This document shows, piece after piece, positions 44,911 to 55,800 of a stretch of 64,000 nt of DNA (within the stretch, counting starts at the first letter, position 1; each line of letters opens with the position of its first letter). The notes under the pieces are model-generated. The model was not told where the DNA came from. It saw nothing but the letters and a program-made list of their open reading frames with translations, and did no database searches. The translations under genes were made by a program, and so were the position numbers. The DNA comes from Halalkalirubrum salinum. GTDB taxonomy: Archaea; Halobacteriota; Halobacteria; Halobacteriales; Haloferacaceae. The stretch covers positions 62,001 to 126,000 of the forward strand of contig NZ_SRSG01000024.1 in the NCBI RefSeq assembly GCF_005543295.1, written 5' to 3'.

Positions 44911-44932
44911 CCGCTGCGGATAATAATTAGGT

Positions 44933-46096
44933 ATGAACAGTTCACAACCTATCGATCGAAGACGCGCGCTCGCGGCGATCGGTGCACTCTCGTTGGCCGG
45001 CTGTCTCGGACGCGCTGAGGAGGCTGTACGGCCAGACAACGCGTCCGGTGCCGACAATTCTGCGCAGGCGGACGAGCCCGAGTCTGGGCCACCGTCGGAT
45101 ACCACTGAGTTGGATATTAATGGGATCACGAAGGATCCAAACGGCGATGCGCCCATCGTGACCGGTGAGGCCCTCCACATGGCACACGCAGTCGACGATC
45201 TCAGGGAGGCCGCCTTGAGCGGTGGCCCGGGCGTCGACGGAATACCAGCGGTGGATAACCCACAGTTTGAGCCGATCGCGGACTCCAATCTCGGGGCCGA
45301 CAAACCAGTTTTTGGGGTCGTCCGCGACGGGGAAGCGAAGGCGTACTCCCAGCAGGTGCTCGTCTGGCACGAGATCGTTAACGATGAGATCGCCGGCGAT
45401 CCGATCACAGTGACGTACTGCCCGCTCACCGGGACCGCACAGGGGTTCGATCGGGGTGAGACCACCTTCGGTGTCTCCGGGCAACTCATCAATAGCAACC
45501 TCCTCATGTTCGACCGCGGCACCGGAACGCTGTGGCCGCAGATGCTCGCACAGGGAATTGAGGGACCCCTGCTCGGCAAACAGCTCTCGGAGTTTCGGCT
45601 CGTGTGGACGACAGTCGGCCGTTGGCGTGATCGCTACCCCGACAGTGAGATCATTACCAACGACACGGGCTACCAGCGGCGATATGGCGACGATCCCTAC
45701 GGTGGGTATACGCCCCAATCTGGGTATTATGAGACAGACCGAACGATGTTCGAACCACTGGCTGAGTCCGATGCGGCCCATCCAAAGTCTGTCGTGATCG
45801 GGGCTCGGACACCCACAGGGGCGATCGCCGTCGACAAAGAACGGCTGCTCGAGGAGCGAATTCTCTCGGGAACAATCGGGAACGAGCGCTACGTTGCGGT
45901 CGCCGACCCCGGCTTGCAGACGGGCTACGTGTACCACGATCCAGACGGCGCGACGATCGAACCTGACGGCGACGGCTACCTCGTTGACGGCGAAACGGTA
46001 CAGCCAGAATCGCTTCCGCTCGATCGAACGATCGCCTACGACGCGATGTTCTTCGCGTGGTACGGCTACTACCCAGACGCTACATATGTCAACTGA
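44933..46096 (+). CDS. DUF3179 lipoprotein
   Basis: A 387-residue exported protein. The N-terminus has the twin-arginine motif DRRRALAA, a hydrophobic stretch and the lipobox LAGC (Cys about residue 24), so it is predicted to be lipid-anchored outside. A low-complexity acidic stretch follows. The body has DUF3179 motifs (YSQQVLVWHEIVND; VTYCPLTGTAQGFDR; LWPQMLAQGIEGPLLGKQL). DUF3179 function is unknown. The gene overlaps the next by 11 bases. Confidence 0.85.
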   Translation: MNSSQPIDRRRALAAIGALSLAGCLGRAEEAVRPDNASGADNSAQADEPESGPPSDTTELDINGITKDPNGDAPIVTGEALHMAHAVDDLREAALSGGPGVDGIPAVDNPQFEPIADSNLGADKPVFGVVRDGEAKAYSQQVLVWHEIVNDEIAGDPITVTYCPLTGTAQGFDRGETTFGVSGQLINSNLLMFDRGTGTLWPQMLAQGIEGPLLGKQLSEFRLVWTTVGRWRDRYPDSEIITNDTGYQRRYGDDPYGGYTPQSGYYETDRTMFEPLAESDAAHPKSVVIGARTPTGAIAVDKERLLEERILSGTIGNERYVAVADPGLQTGYVYHDPDGATIEPDGDGYLVDGETVQPESLPLDRTIAYDAMFFAWYGYYPDATYVN

Positions 46097-46703
46097 AACA
46101 ACTGAAGAGCCTGACGTCGTCCGCACACACCTCTCGCGCCTCTCGATCGCCCTCCGCGGGACACTCAGACGTCGGGACGGCCGCATTGCCTTCGTTGTGG
46201 GGCTCATCGGCTACTTTCTCGTCTACGAGGCCGCGGTCCAGAACCTCGCTCGGGCGATCGATCCCGGCACGGTTGGGATCAACGTCGTCGACGATCCACT
46301 CGCGTTGGCATTTCGGTCGACAGGACCGTTTCAGTACGAGCCGATCGCGTTTTTCCAGCTCTACGCGGTTGATTATCTCTTCGCGCCAGTGACTGCGGCG
46401 ATCGGCCTCGGATTGGCCGCCCTCGTTGCGGCGAACCTCGCAATCGCGTACGTCTCCTGGCGGGCGCCGAAGGCGTGTGGGATCGATCGCGGGCGATCCT
46501 CTTCAGCTGGGCTGTTGGCCAGCCTGCCTGCGCTGTTGTCTGGGACGGTCTGTTGTGGCCCCGTGTTGCTGTTGATCGTCGGTATTCAGGCAACTGCTGG
46601 GCTCATGGCGCTATTTCAGTGGTTGCTGCCGATCGCCGTGCTGTTGCTCGTCGGGTCGCTGTTTTGGGTCAGCAAAGGCGTCTCGCCCGACGCCGCGGTG
46701 TGA
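46086..46703 (+). CDS. Polytopic membrane protein coupled to the DUF3179 lipoprotein
   Basis: A 205-residue protein with four to five hydrophobic helices (IAFVVGLIGYFLVYEA; VTAAIGLGLAALVAANLAIA; LPALLSGTVCCGPVLLLIVG; WLLPIAVLLLVGSLFWV). The helix containing the pair Cys-Cys before GPVLLL recalls small thiol or metal transport proteins, but I cannot assign a family. Start 46086 lies inside the previous gene, indicating coupled translation. Confidence 0.7.
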   Translation: MSTETTEEPDVVRTHLSRLSIALRGTLRRRDGRIAFVVGLIGYFLVYEAAVQNLARAIDPGTVGINVVDDPLALAFRSTGPFQYEPIAFFQLYAVDYLFAPVTAAIGLGLAALVAANLAIAYVSWRAPKACGIDRGRSSSAGLLASLPALLSGTVCCGPVLLLIVGIQATAGLMALFQWLLPIAVLLLVGSLFWVSKGVSPDAAV

Positions 46704-46733
46704 CGGTTGGTGTCGCGTTCAGTTCGGTCGCAA

Positions 46734-47699
46734 CTACGTTTCCTCCGGGAAGATGCTCTCAGGAAGATAGGCGGTGACGATCCAGTTCGGGGCGTCAACG
46801 ACCTCGCTCACTTTGAGATCGACGATCGCAGAGCAGAGGATGTACGCCTCCCCACGGGTCAACCCCCGTTCGGCTTCCAGATGATCGATCATGTGCCTGA
46901 CGGCCTTTTTTGTTGCATCCATCAGATCGTCGGAGATGCCAGTGGTACCGTACATCGGCTCGTCCTGACCAGTGGGGGTGAACGGCCCCGTGGTCTCCAG
47001 TTGTGGCTGGTGGATGTCCATGTCTTTGCGGACGTCGATCCGAGCGGTCACGAACATCGGACACTCGATACCCGTCACACAGACCTCGCCGTCACCCTGT
47101 GCAGCGTGGCAGTCGCCAGTCGAAAACAGGCCGCCCTCGACCTCGACTGGGAGGTAGACTGTCGATCCCTCGGTCATGTGTTTGACGTCCATGTTACCGC
47201 CAACATCCCGCGGCGGAAGGGTGTCGTGTGCGCCCTCGGCGGCAGGGGCGACGCCGATCGTCCCCGGGAACGGGTCCAGCGGGATCTCGATCCCGTCGAC
47301 GAACTGTCCGACGTCGCCGTCGAGATCCCAGATGTGCAGGCCGGCCTCCTCGAAATCCTCCGGGAGCAGTCCCAGTCCCATCTCGCCGGGCATGAACCCG
47401 GTGTATCCCCAGCCTTTGTGTTGGAAGTCGAGTAATTCGATTTCAAGTACGTCACCGGGTTCGACCCCCTCGACATAGACTGGGCCAGTTAGCGGGTGAA
47501 CAGGGTCGAAGCTTGCATTTGCGAGGTCCTCAGCGGTCGAGTCAATGTCGAGTTGGCCGTCGAGGGCGTCTCGACAGTCGAACCGGACGACCTCTCCGGG
47601 GTCGATCGTGAGCGCTGGTTCGAGGCTGTTGTCCCACGCGCTGTGAATGTTTGTGTCTGCTGCTGAGAGGCGGTGGTCGATCGTGTAACTGTCACTCAT
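46734..47699 (-). CDS. Acetamidase/formamidase family protein
   Basis: A 321-residue enzyme of the FmdA/AmdA family. It shows PGEVVRFDCRDALDGQLD, GPVYVEGVEPGDVLEIELLD, FPGTIGVAPAAEG, GGNMDVKHMTEGSTVYLPV and DCHAAQGDGEVCVTGIE. Members hydrolyse formamide or acetamide to ammonia and the acid, using metal at His/Asp sites. Length is near the family norm. The start at 47699 gives MSDSYTIDH. It converges with the membrane protein gene. Confidence 0.88.
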   Translation of the reverse strand: MSDSYTIDHRLSAADTNIHSAWDNSLEPALTIDPGEVVRFDCRDALDGQLDIDSTAEDLANASFDPVHPLTGPVYVEGVEPGDVLEIELLDFQHKGWGYTGFMPGEMGLGLLPEDFEEAGLHIWDLDGDVGQFVDGIEIPLDPFPGTIGVAPAAEGAHDTLPPRDVGGNMDVKHMTEGSTVYLPVEVEGGLFSTGDCHAAQGDGEVCVTGIECPMFVTARIDVRKDMDIHQPQLETTGPFTPTGQDEPMYGTTGISDDLMDATKKAVRHMIDHLEAERGLTRGEAYILCSAIVDLKVSEVVDAPNWIVTAYLPESIFPEET

Positions 47700-47760
47700 A
47701 CCTGTATACCAACGTAAAATAGCAACGAGCAAAAATCGACTGGTAATTGAGCGGAATACG

Positions 47761-48540
47761 TCAATTATTGGATGATTTGTTGCCGCTAGCCCCCTTACAT
47801 TCGCCAGTTGACTCTGTGTATATTTCGTTGTTTATTTCTATTTCTGTTATAATATTAACTCCAGCTTCTTTGTTGAGATTCACCCCATCAGACGGAGTAA
47901 CGTTAACAGTCTTCTCGTCATCCTCGCTGTTATCGCTCGCGTCTGACTCCCCACGTACGATTACCTCAATCTCCCGATCACTGTCGGCACAGAGGAAAAC
48001 TTGCGCCGATTGATCGTTGGGGTTTCCGCGGAAATCAATAACTGGATCAATAACTGGATGACAAGTCACTGAAAAAGGCCTGACAATCGAAGCTGTTGCG
48101 TTATTTGTAGAAACGATAAATTCGAGCTCTCCTTCTGCGTTGCCAACTTCTGCACACTTCGCACAAATCGCAGTTCGATCATCAATCTCAGAAAGCGGTG
48201 TATTTTCGGCGCTTATGTCTTCTAGAGTCGATTGTTCTCCGACAAATTCTACGCGATCTATCTCAAGTTCCGCTTTCCAATGATTTGTGATCTCAAGCAG
48301 ATCGACTTTCTCGCCAACATTCGCTTTCGAGGTATCAGGCGCTTCGATTTTTATATACGCATTCGCATCATCGGCAACACTCACTTCCAGTCCTCGATCG
48401 GCCCTCGCGGACGAAAACGCGCCGGTCCCGGTCATTGCAGCGACACTGCCAAACCCGACCATTCCTGCCGTGCTCAAAAGGGCGCGACGGCTCATTGGTC
48501 GGTTTGCGGTCGTCCGATCGCGTCGTCGTTTTCGTCCCAT
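47761..48540 (-). CDS. Exported DUF1102-like surface protein
   Basis: A 259-residue protein. A twin-arginine signal (MSRRALLSTAGMVGFGSVAA) is followed by TGTGAFSSARADR and the SVADDANAYIKIE strand that begins a DUF1102-like beta fold. ITNHWKAELEIDRVEFVGEQ corresponds to the later strands of that fold. The C-terminal third is Asp/Asn-rich without an anchor. Base composition is lower in G+C than its neighbours. It lies 6 bases from the winged-helix membrane gene and is probably co-transcribed with it. Function unknown; I infer a surface or fibre component. Confidence 0.65.
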   Translation of the reverse strand: MGRKRRRDRTTANRPMSRRALLSTAGMVGFGSVAAMTGTGAFSSARADRGLEVSVADDANAYIKIEAPDTSKANVGEKVDLLEITNHWKAELEIDRVEFVGEQSTLEDISAENTPLSEIDDRTAICAKCAEVGNAEGELEFIVSTNNATASIVRPFSVTCHPVIDPVIDFRGNPNDQSAQVFLCADSDREIEVIVRGESDASDNSEDDEKTVNVTPSDGVNLNKEAGVNIITEIEINNEIYTESTGECKGASGNKSSNN

Positions 48541-48545
48541 AGGTA

Positions 48546-49262
48546 TCACTTCTCGGCGAGAATTGGCTCGCCATCATCGCTATCAGTTGCATCCATCTCG
48601 GCACCGATCGCGTCGGTCCCGGCCGCTGGCTCGCTATCACTCCGTGCGGTCTTGGCCTCACGAATCCGTCGTGCCTCGGCTGGCTCGTCTTGCCGGCCGA
48701 GCTGGTTTGCCTTTGCGTGGTACACGTGCGCACCCGCAGACGTTGCGAGCGCAACAGTCATGAACGCCATCCAACTAATCATGGGAATCAATGAAAATGG
48801 CCAGGCTTCGACCCACACCGCGAGGGTTAACGCGGTAAAGACGCCGGCCAATCCAAGGTAGTACACGCTCCAGGGGATCTCGTTGCCCCGAACGACGTCA
48901 ATATAAATGTCGATATCGTCGACGATCGGTTCGGGGTCCACCACACCGCGATTCTTGTCGAACTCCACGATTCCAGCATCGTCCATCTTCGGGAGGTGTG
49001 ACTGCTGTAGTGCAGTGTACACACGCTTGCGCTGAGCGCCTGTAATCTCTCGAACAGAGACATCATTCTCCCATGCGGCAATCTGCTCGGCTAGCGGACC
49101 GAGTTCAGTTGGCCCATCGAGTTGCTTAAGGGCGTGAAGGGTATACCGCCGCCGCCGGTTAGCAAGGACGTCAAAGAGCTCATCGTCAGCAATACGATCG
49201 ACTCTTTGAGAGGAGTCCCCATCAAGACTAGCCACACTCATTCTCGATTTGAATATATTCAT
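48546..49262 (-). CDS. Winged-helix regulator with C-terminal membrane helices (DUF7344-like)
   Basis: A 238-residue protein. The N-terminal about 110 residues match the haloarchaeal DUF7344 winged helix (DDELFDVLANRRRRYTLHAL and RKRVYTALQQSHLPKMDDAG IVEFDKNRG region). Two membrane helices follow (VYYLGLAGVFTALTLAVWV and FSLIPMISWMAFMTVALATS), then an acidic tail. Such proteins commonly neighbour exported-protein genes. It may regulate the adjacent secreted-protein genes in response to a membrane signal, which is inference. Confidence 0.75.
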   Translation of the reverse strand: MNIFKSRMSVASLDGDSSQRVDRIADDELFDVLANRRRRYTLHALKQLDGPTELGPLAEQIAAWENDVSVREITGAQRKRVYTALQQSHLPKMDDAGIVEFDKNRGVVDPEPIVDDIDIYIDVVRGNEIPWSVYYLGLAGVFTALTLAVWVEAWPFSLIPMISWMAFMTVALATSAGAHVYHAKANQLGRQDEPAEARRIREAKTARSDSEPAAGTDAIGAEMDATDSDDGEPILAEK

Positions 49263-49845
49263 GGACTAATATAAATCTATAGTTTTGACAAGTTTTTTAC
49301 TGGTTCACTGAAGGTCGTTAATTCTCTATTATGAAAATCGCACAGTAGACATCAACACCGTTTGTCAGTCAAAATGTTGTTTTTCAAATGAATAATAGAA
49401 TTACATCGGTTATCAGATAAGATATTGGTGAATGATTGCAGGCCTAATTCAGGGAAATTGAGGTCCAAAGCTGATGAAAAGAAGATTAGGTTAAATTATA
49501 CAATATGAGACTGATAATACAACTGGTTTGAACGATCGGTGCGTCCACGTGTTCTGATCACAACTCAATAAATTTCCGTCAATGAAATATGCAAATACAA
49601 AATAAAATTTGTGAAACAAATCAGAAAACCCGAGATAAATTGTATGACGGAATATTTCCGAAAAAGCAGCTAAATATTTGGGGGTCACGTACAGAGAAAT
49701 ATACGACATTCGGATTGATGACTGGTGCGTTTGGAGTATCCGATATCCGCAGGGTAGTATGATATTGTGGGCTGAGTAAAGCCCAACCCATCCACTGCTA
49801 GTACCTCCTCAGCATGGACTCATCAGTCCCTACGATCTCCTCGTT
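49263..49845. other. AT-rich intergenic region with promoter and hairpin
   Basis: No convincing gene lies in these 583 bases. The stretch is much richer in A+T than the rest of the window and carries no CGATCG that I can see. The end nearest 49262 should hold the promoter of the DUF7344-type regulator: TTTATATT on the minus strand around 49269-49276. A possible 72-residue minus-strand frame at 49491-49709 has poor codon character and is not called. Confidence 0.6.
49768..49785 (-). terminator. Hairpin TGGGCT-GAGTAA-AGCCCA
   Basis: A 6-base perfect stem with a 6-base loop lies about 60 bases beyond the stop codon of the giant gene in its direction of transcription. No T-run follows, so a terminator role is only possible. 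Confidence 0.3.
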
Positions 49846-52800
49846 CTACGGCTCAGTGTTTCCGAACGACGAGATATCGATAGCAAAGACTCGCCCGTTA
49901 GACGAGACGAACACGGTTCCGTCGTTGTATACCCCCGACTCAAGTTCGTCCATCGAGAGGCTACCCTGCTTATCACCAGTATCTGGATCGACGACACTGG
50001 CGCCGTCGTACGAACCCACAACCACTTCAGATTCGACAAATCGGATATCGGGGTCGTATCCAGACGAGGTTTCTGATGTCCAGACCGAAAGACCGGTGGT
50101 CGCATTGAGACGCGAGAGGTATTCTTCACTGGCGACATAGACCGCTTTTCCACGGATGACAATCTCCTGCGATGAGGTTTGTTGGTTCCACTCAGGCCAT
50201 ATACTCCATCGTTCGGAGCCATTGTCGTCGACTGACGTGACGAACGTGCCATTAACGTCGGTACCTACGAAATACGTGTACTCATCGCTCACCACTGCGG
50301 CGTCGATTCTGCCGTCTTCAGCGGGACTGAGTGCTGAGGAAGATGCATTCCAGCGTTCCTGCCCAGACTCAGGTTCAATAGCGATCACGTCGCCATCAGT
50401 CAAATAGCTGTTCCTCTCGTAGACAATCGCAGTCTCAGATACGTCGTGAATCTCTGTGTTTCGAGAATCGTTTTTGATCCAGAGGCGATCGCCAGTCACG
50501 CTGTCACGGGCGACAATTTCGTCCTGTCTGCTCGATTCGTTGTACACCTGGTAGACCACTCTCTCATCGACTGTATCCACCTCGCTAACATAGCCTGGCG
50601 TTGAAACGTTCCAGTGACGTTCTCCTGTTTTGAGGTCGACCGCCATCATCGTCTCAGACGATTCAATCACGAGAGCATCGCCTGCATGCTCGATCGTGCT
50701 ATACTCTTCTCTTGGCAAAGTCCACAAGACATCGCCACTTGAAGGATCGATCGCAACAACACCCTGACCAGACGCATACAACACATCGTCGATCAATTCC
50801 GTCTCGTATACAGGCCCCTGGGTTTCGACACGCCATACCGTCGAACCGTTTTCAGCCGATCGAGCCTCAACGACACCGGTTGCGTTCTGTGGGTCTTCTT
50901 CTTCAGCACTAAATGCAGTGTATACCCGCTCTCCATCAGTTGATGGGCCAGATGACTCTGTACCGTTTTCGCTCCGCTCTGTCACCCATTCGAATCCGAT
51001 ATCCGTCCGAATATCATCTATTTCGACAGTTTTTCGATCGGTATCAACCGTCCCATTTGGTCCTTCAGCCCTGACACCGATCTCGTAGCTTCCGGTTTGA
51101 TTCACTGGGACCGATGCCCTGAATCCACCGAAAGACTCGTACTGGCCATCTCCGTTGAGGTCCCAAGTAATCTCCGTTTGGTCGTACGGGAATTCATTCA
51201 ATTCGGTGTCTCCCTGGAGTATTCGACCACCGAGTTGCTGACTCGTGTACAACTCAACAGACGCAGCCGACTCGACATCGTACCGTCGTTCTGTGGTAAC
51301 ATTGTTTCCGGTTTGATCGGACACGGTAAGCGTGACCAGGAGATCATCGGCCTGTTCGGGTTCAACGGTCACATTTTTGCCAGTGTATTGGTCTCCATCG
51401 ATCGTCCAGGAGTACTGTGTATCAGTTATATTGCCGGACGAGCTCGCTTCGAGTTCGAACGGCTCATCGACCCGTGGCTCATCGAAGGATTCGATCGAGA
51501 GGTCGAGTTCCTCAACGACTCTCACCGTTTGGTTACTTTCGGACTTGCCGGCATCATCGTCCACTGCCGAACCAGTCACTCTCCACACTCCCGTCTCGTT
51601 GGGTCGGACTGTGTATACGGTCCCGTTTGTCGACAGGCGTTGCCCACTTGGACTAACAACTTCGATCGATTGATTTTCTACTTCTCCATCGGGATCTGCA
51701 GCGAACAGATCAATGGAGAACTCGTCGTTGACCGTTACGTTCTCTGTAGGCACCTCGACATCGACGTCTGGCGGACGATTCGTTACGGTCACCGGGTGAG
51801 TCGCTGATCGAACCGTCCCATTATTATCGCGGACACGAAGCGTCACTGGATACGTGCCGTCGTCATCGAAGGATTCGTTCAGTTTCTCGGTAGATCCATC
51901 AGATACTACTCGCTCGTCTACGATCCACTCGTATTCGACGATCCTTCCGTCCGGATCAGTGCTTTCTGTTCCATTTATTTCGATCGGCTGCCCAGTTGGC
52001 ACCTCATTGGGTGCGGTGATCGTTGGTTCCGGCGGCGCGTTGACGTAGAATTCTGCCTCCGTCGTGTTGGTCGCACCGTCATCGTCCGTGACTCGAAGTG
52101 TTACCGTCTGTGTGCCAGGCGTATCGAACGATCGGTTGAGCACACGCTCACCTTCTTCGAACCCATCGCTCTCGGAGAACCGCCACTCGACAGTTTCGAC
52201 ACTCCCATCCGGGTCGAAGCTGTCGAGCGCGTCGAACGCAGCCGGCTCGCCCACGACTGGCTGTTCGGTGCGGCGAGTCGCAGCCGCGGTCGGCGGTCGA
52301 TTTTTCACGGTTATCTCGGTCGACGTTTGTCGCTCAGTTCCGTTGTTGTCGGTGACACTGAGTGTGATCGTGTAGTTGCCATCGTCCGGGAAGCGCACAG
52401 TCTCCTCGGACCCATCGCGATCGGACGCTCCCTCAATGTCCCATTCGTAGGCATCGATCGAGCCGTCTGGATCCGTCGACCCTGATGCGTTCAACGCGAT
52501 CGCTTCGTCAGTAAAGGCTTCTGTAGGTGTGTCGATGGTTGGCTCCGGCGGCGCGTTGACGTAGAACTCAGCTTCTGTCGTGTTGGTCGCACCGTCGTCA
52601 TCGGTGAGCTGAAGCGTTGCGCTCTGTGTTCCGTACGTATCAACGGTGGCTTCAGCCTCTTTGCCGGTATCATCGATCGATCCCTCGCTTATATTCCACT
52701 CGTATTCGACAATGTCTCCGTCTGGATCAACGCTCTCTGTCGCACTCAGTTCGATTGGTTCGTCGACAATTGGCTGTTCAGTTTCGGCCGCAACCACTGG

Positions 52801-55800
52801 CTGTGGAGGCCGATTTAACACTGTCAGATTCTGTGATTGAACGGTGGTGGCACCGTTGTCATCCGTAACTGAAAGCGCAACTGGATACGCTCCGTCGTCC
52901 GCAAAGTCTACTTCAACGGTCTCGCCAGTTTCCTCAGTGTTGCCATCCTCATCAGTGTCCCAGTCGTATTCGACAATCTCACCATCAGGATCAACGCTCG
53001 CAGACGCGTTCAACACAGCTGCTTCGCCTGTTTCAACCGCTCTCGGAACATCGAACGCCGGCTCTGGCGGTGCGTTCACGCGGACGGATGTGTTTGCACT
53101 GTCAGTTTCGCCGAAGACATCGACAACTGAGAGCGTTACGTTCCGTTCGCCCGGATCGTCGTACGCTACTTCGAGTGTGGGCTCGTCGGTCGAGTCGTCT
53201 ATAGTGCCGTCTCCGTCTGTGTCCCACTCGTATCGCTCGACGTAGGTGTCTCCCGGCCAGTCTGGATCAATCGAGAGAGTTACGATCTCATTGACCGTGG
53301 CGTTTGAGGGGTTCGCCTGGAGTGTCGGCACCGATGGTTCAGAGCCGATCGCGCGCAGGCTATCGAGGACCACTGATCCGTTTCCGCGTACCCTAATTTC
53401 GAGGGAATCATCCGCTGAGAGGTTCCCCGGCAGGTCACCGCGGATGGTCTGGTTTCCATCCTCTTCGAGTTTCACAGATGAGATGTTATACCTGCTCCCG
53501 TCCCGAGAGCGCACGTACATGTCAATGAACAACTCACCGTCAATTTCGTCGACCAGTGCGTCGTACTCGACGAGTCCCTGCTGGAAATCGTCAAGTCCGG
53601 GCTGTTCGTATGTCTCGTTCGCAACGCCACCGTCGGGGTTGTATTCCTTCTCGTCGTCGATCGACTTTGAACGTCGCGCTGGCAAACTGTTGAAGCTTGC
53701 TTTCTCACTCCAGTCGCCAGTGTTTCCGGCAGTGTCGATTGCCCGCGCACGAACGTCTATTGAGCCAACAACGTCCAGTGGCACGTCAGTCTGTTCAGCT
53801 GATCCGAGCGTCTTCCAGTCTTTCCACGCAGTGTCGTTCGATCGGCGGTACTCCAACTCAATCGATTGAATTGGTTCGTTTGGATCGGGATTGATCGTAC
53901 CTCCGGTCACGCTGTCGCCCGCGGAAACGGTCACTTCGGGGGCAGTCGTGTCGCGACGAAGGCGAACAGTATCCGTTTCGACATTCCCGGCTTCGTCTCG
54001 AACCTCGATCGTCGCGTTACTTCCCGCCCGCTCGGCCTCGGCAGTGACGCTGACAGACCCATCTGTGGCCTGTTGCCACGAACTCCACTCGGCTGCGCTC
54101 TCACGCACGCGGTATTCGAGATCGGCAGGATCCGTCCGATCGTCGTCGACAGTCCACTCAAGAGGAACGGCTTCATCCTGGGTCACCCGCCGTGTTTGGA
54201 TGTCCCCATCAACAAGGGTCTGCTCGTTACTTGGTGCTGTTTCGAGTTCGATATCTGGCGAGGTCGTATCCGGTGGTTCGTAGGTGAGAGAAGTCTCATC
54301 CCAGTCACCGGTATCTCCGTCCAGGCCCGTCGCGCGAGCCCTGATATCAATATCACCCGTTCGTGGGGCGGTCAGCAACCCGAGTCCGTCCGTGTCTTCG
54401 ATTGTTTGCCAGTCTTCCCAGCTTTCGTTTCCGGAATCTCGAACCTGCAGCTCGACACTCTCGATCCGTCGCTCTGGGAGGACGCGGACGTACACATCAC
54501 CTATCGTTGGGTCATCCGGCGCTTCGACAGCGGTCTGTGGGGCACCCTCACTCACCACCAGGTCGACGTTCCGTGCTGCGGTTCGACCAGCATTGTCTCG
54601 CACTTCGAGTTGGACACGAGTGATCCCATCATCGTAGTTCAGGTCTGGAGACACTCTTCCATTTGCGGGCGCGCTCTTCCACTCACCGAGTTCGGTGAAT
54701 CCATCGCCGGTGTCGGCCCTAAATCGGTACTCGAGTTCGTCCGTCGGGGTCTTTGCATCCCACAGCAGCCACGTCAACTGGACCTCAGAATCGTTTGTGG
54801 GGTATACCGTGTTTTCATCCCCGAGCGACACCGGTTCTGGGCCTTCAACCAGATCTGCAACTGGCCGTTGGATGTCTGGTCCGGCACGTTCGGAGACACT
54901 GAGAGGAGCATCGGCGTCGGATTCAATCCGGACCGGGCCAACCGCACCGTCGGCGCGGACAATCACGTACGAGGAATCACCTGCATCAACGGTCCCACTG
55001 AGCGTCGATCCATCTCCAGTGAGCCGATCGCCGGTTTCATACCGCGGCTGATCGGGTCGATCAGAGACGACTGTCACGTCCATTTCATCGACATTCGCTC
55101 CGGCGACTTCGAGATCGATCTCGTCTGCATCTTGTGTGGCCGCCGCAGATCCGTTGATTTCAACCACAGCGTAATCAGACGATGTGTCCATAGTGTCGTA
55201 GACAACTGATTCATCGTCTGTCGTCCAGCCGTGCGTCGGCATCGACGTGTCTTCGGCAAGCGATCGTTTTGGTGCGCCATACAGTTCGTTCGTCGTCTGT
55301 TCGTAGTCTGCGAGAAGTTGGACGCGAAGTGATTCAACATCAGATCGAATGATGTGGTACGCCTGTGGATCCTCGATCCCAGCCGAATCGCCGATCACGT
55401 CCTGGTGGACGTCAGCGGTGTACACTGGCAACAGTTCGTAGGTTTCTTTCAGTAGTTCCTCGCGCTCTTCGAGCAACTCACGCTGTTTCGCCGAGTCGTT
55501 GTTCTCGATCGCCGTTTTGAGTTCGTCGGTGTTCGTTTCAAGCGCTGCGAGGTTTGCCTGCAGATCGTCGTGGCTCTGGGCTCCTGGATCGACGTGAATT
55601 GCGACCGCCTGTTTTTGAATGCCTGATCCGTATTCTGAGAAGAATTCATTAGCATCGATCAGTGCATTGACAGCGGCGACGACTTTCTGGACGGCGGCGA
55701 TCGGTGTCGGCGCGTAGCTGAGAATCCAATCTTCGATTTCGCCTTTTATTTGTTCGTCTAATCGGAGTCGCTCGCGAATCAGCGCCGCGGCATCGTCTGC

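Noticed and set aside
44942..46207. 421-codon minus-strand frame opposite the DUF3179 gene
   Set aside because: The plus-strand protein has a Tat lipobox and DUF3179 motifs. The antisense product is Arg/His-rich, unlike halophile proteins.
49491..49709. 72-codon minus-strand frame in the AT-rich spacer
   Set aside because: Rich in Phe, Tyr and Ile simply from AT content; not acidic, no domain and no clear start signal.
53866..55209. 447-codon plus-strand frame opposite the giant protein gene
   Set aside because: It is antisense to a clear PKD/Ig-repeat coding frame. Long antisense frames are expected from GC-rich codon bias, and its translation has no domain character.
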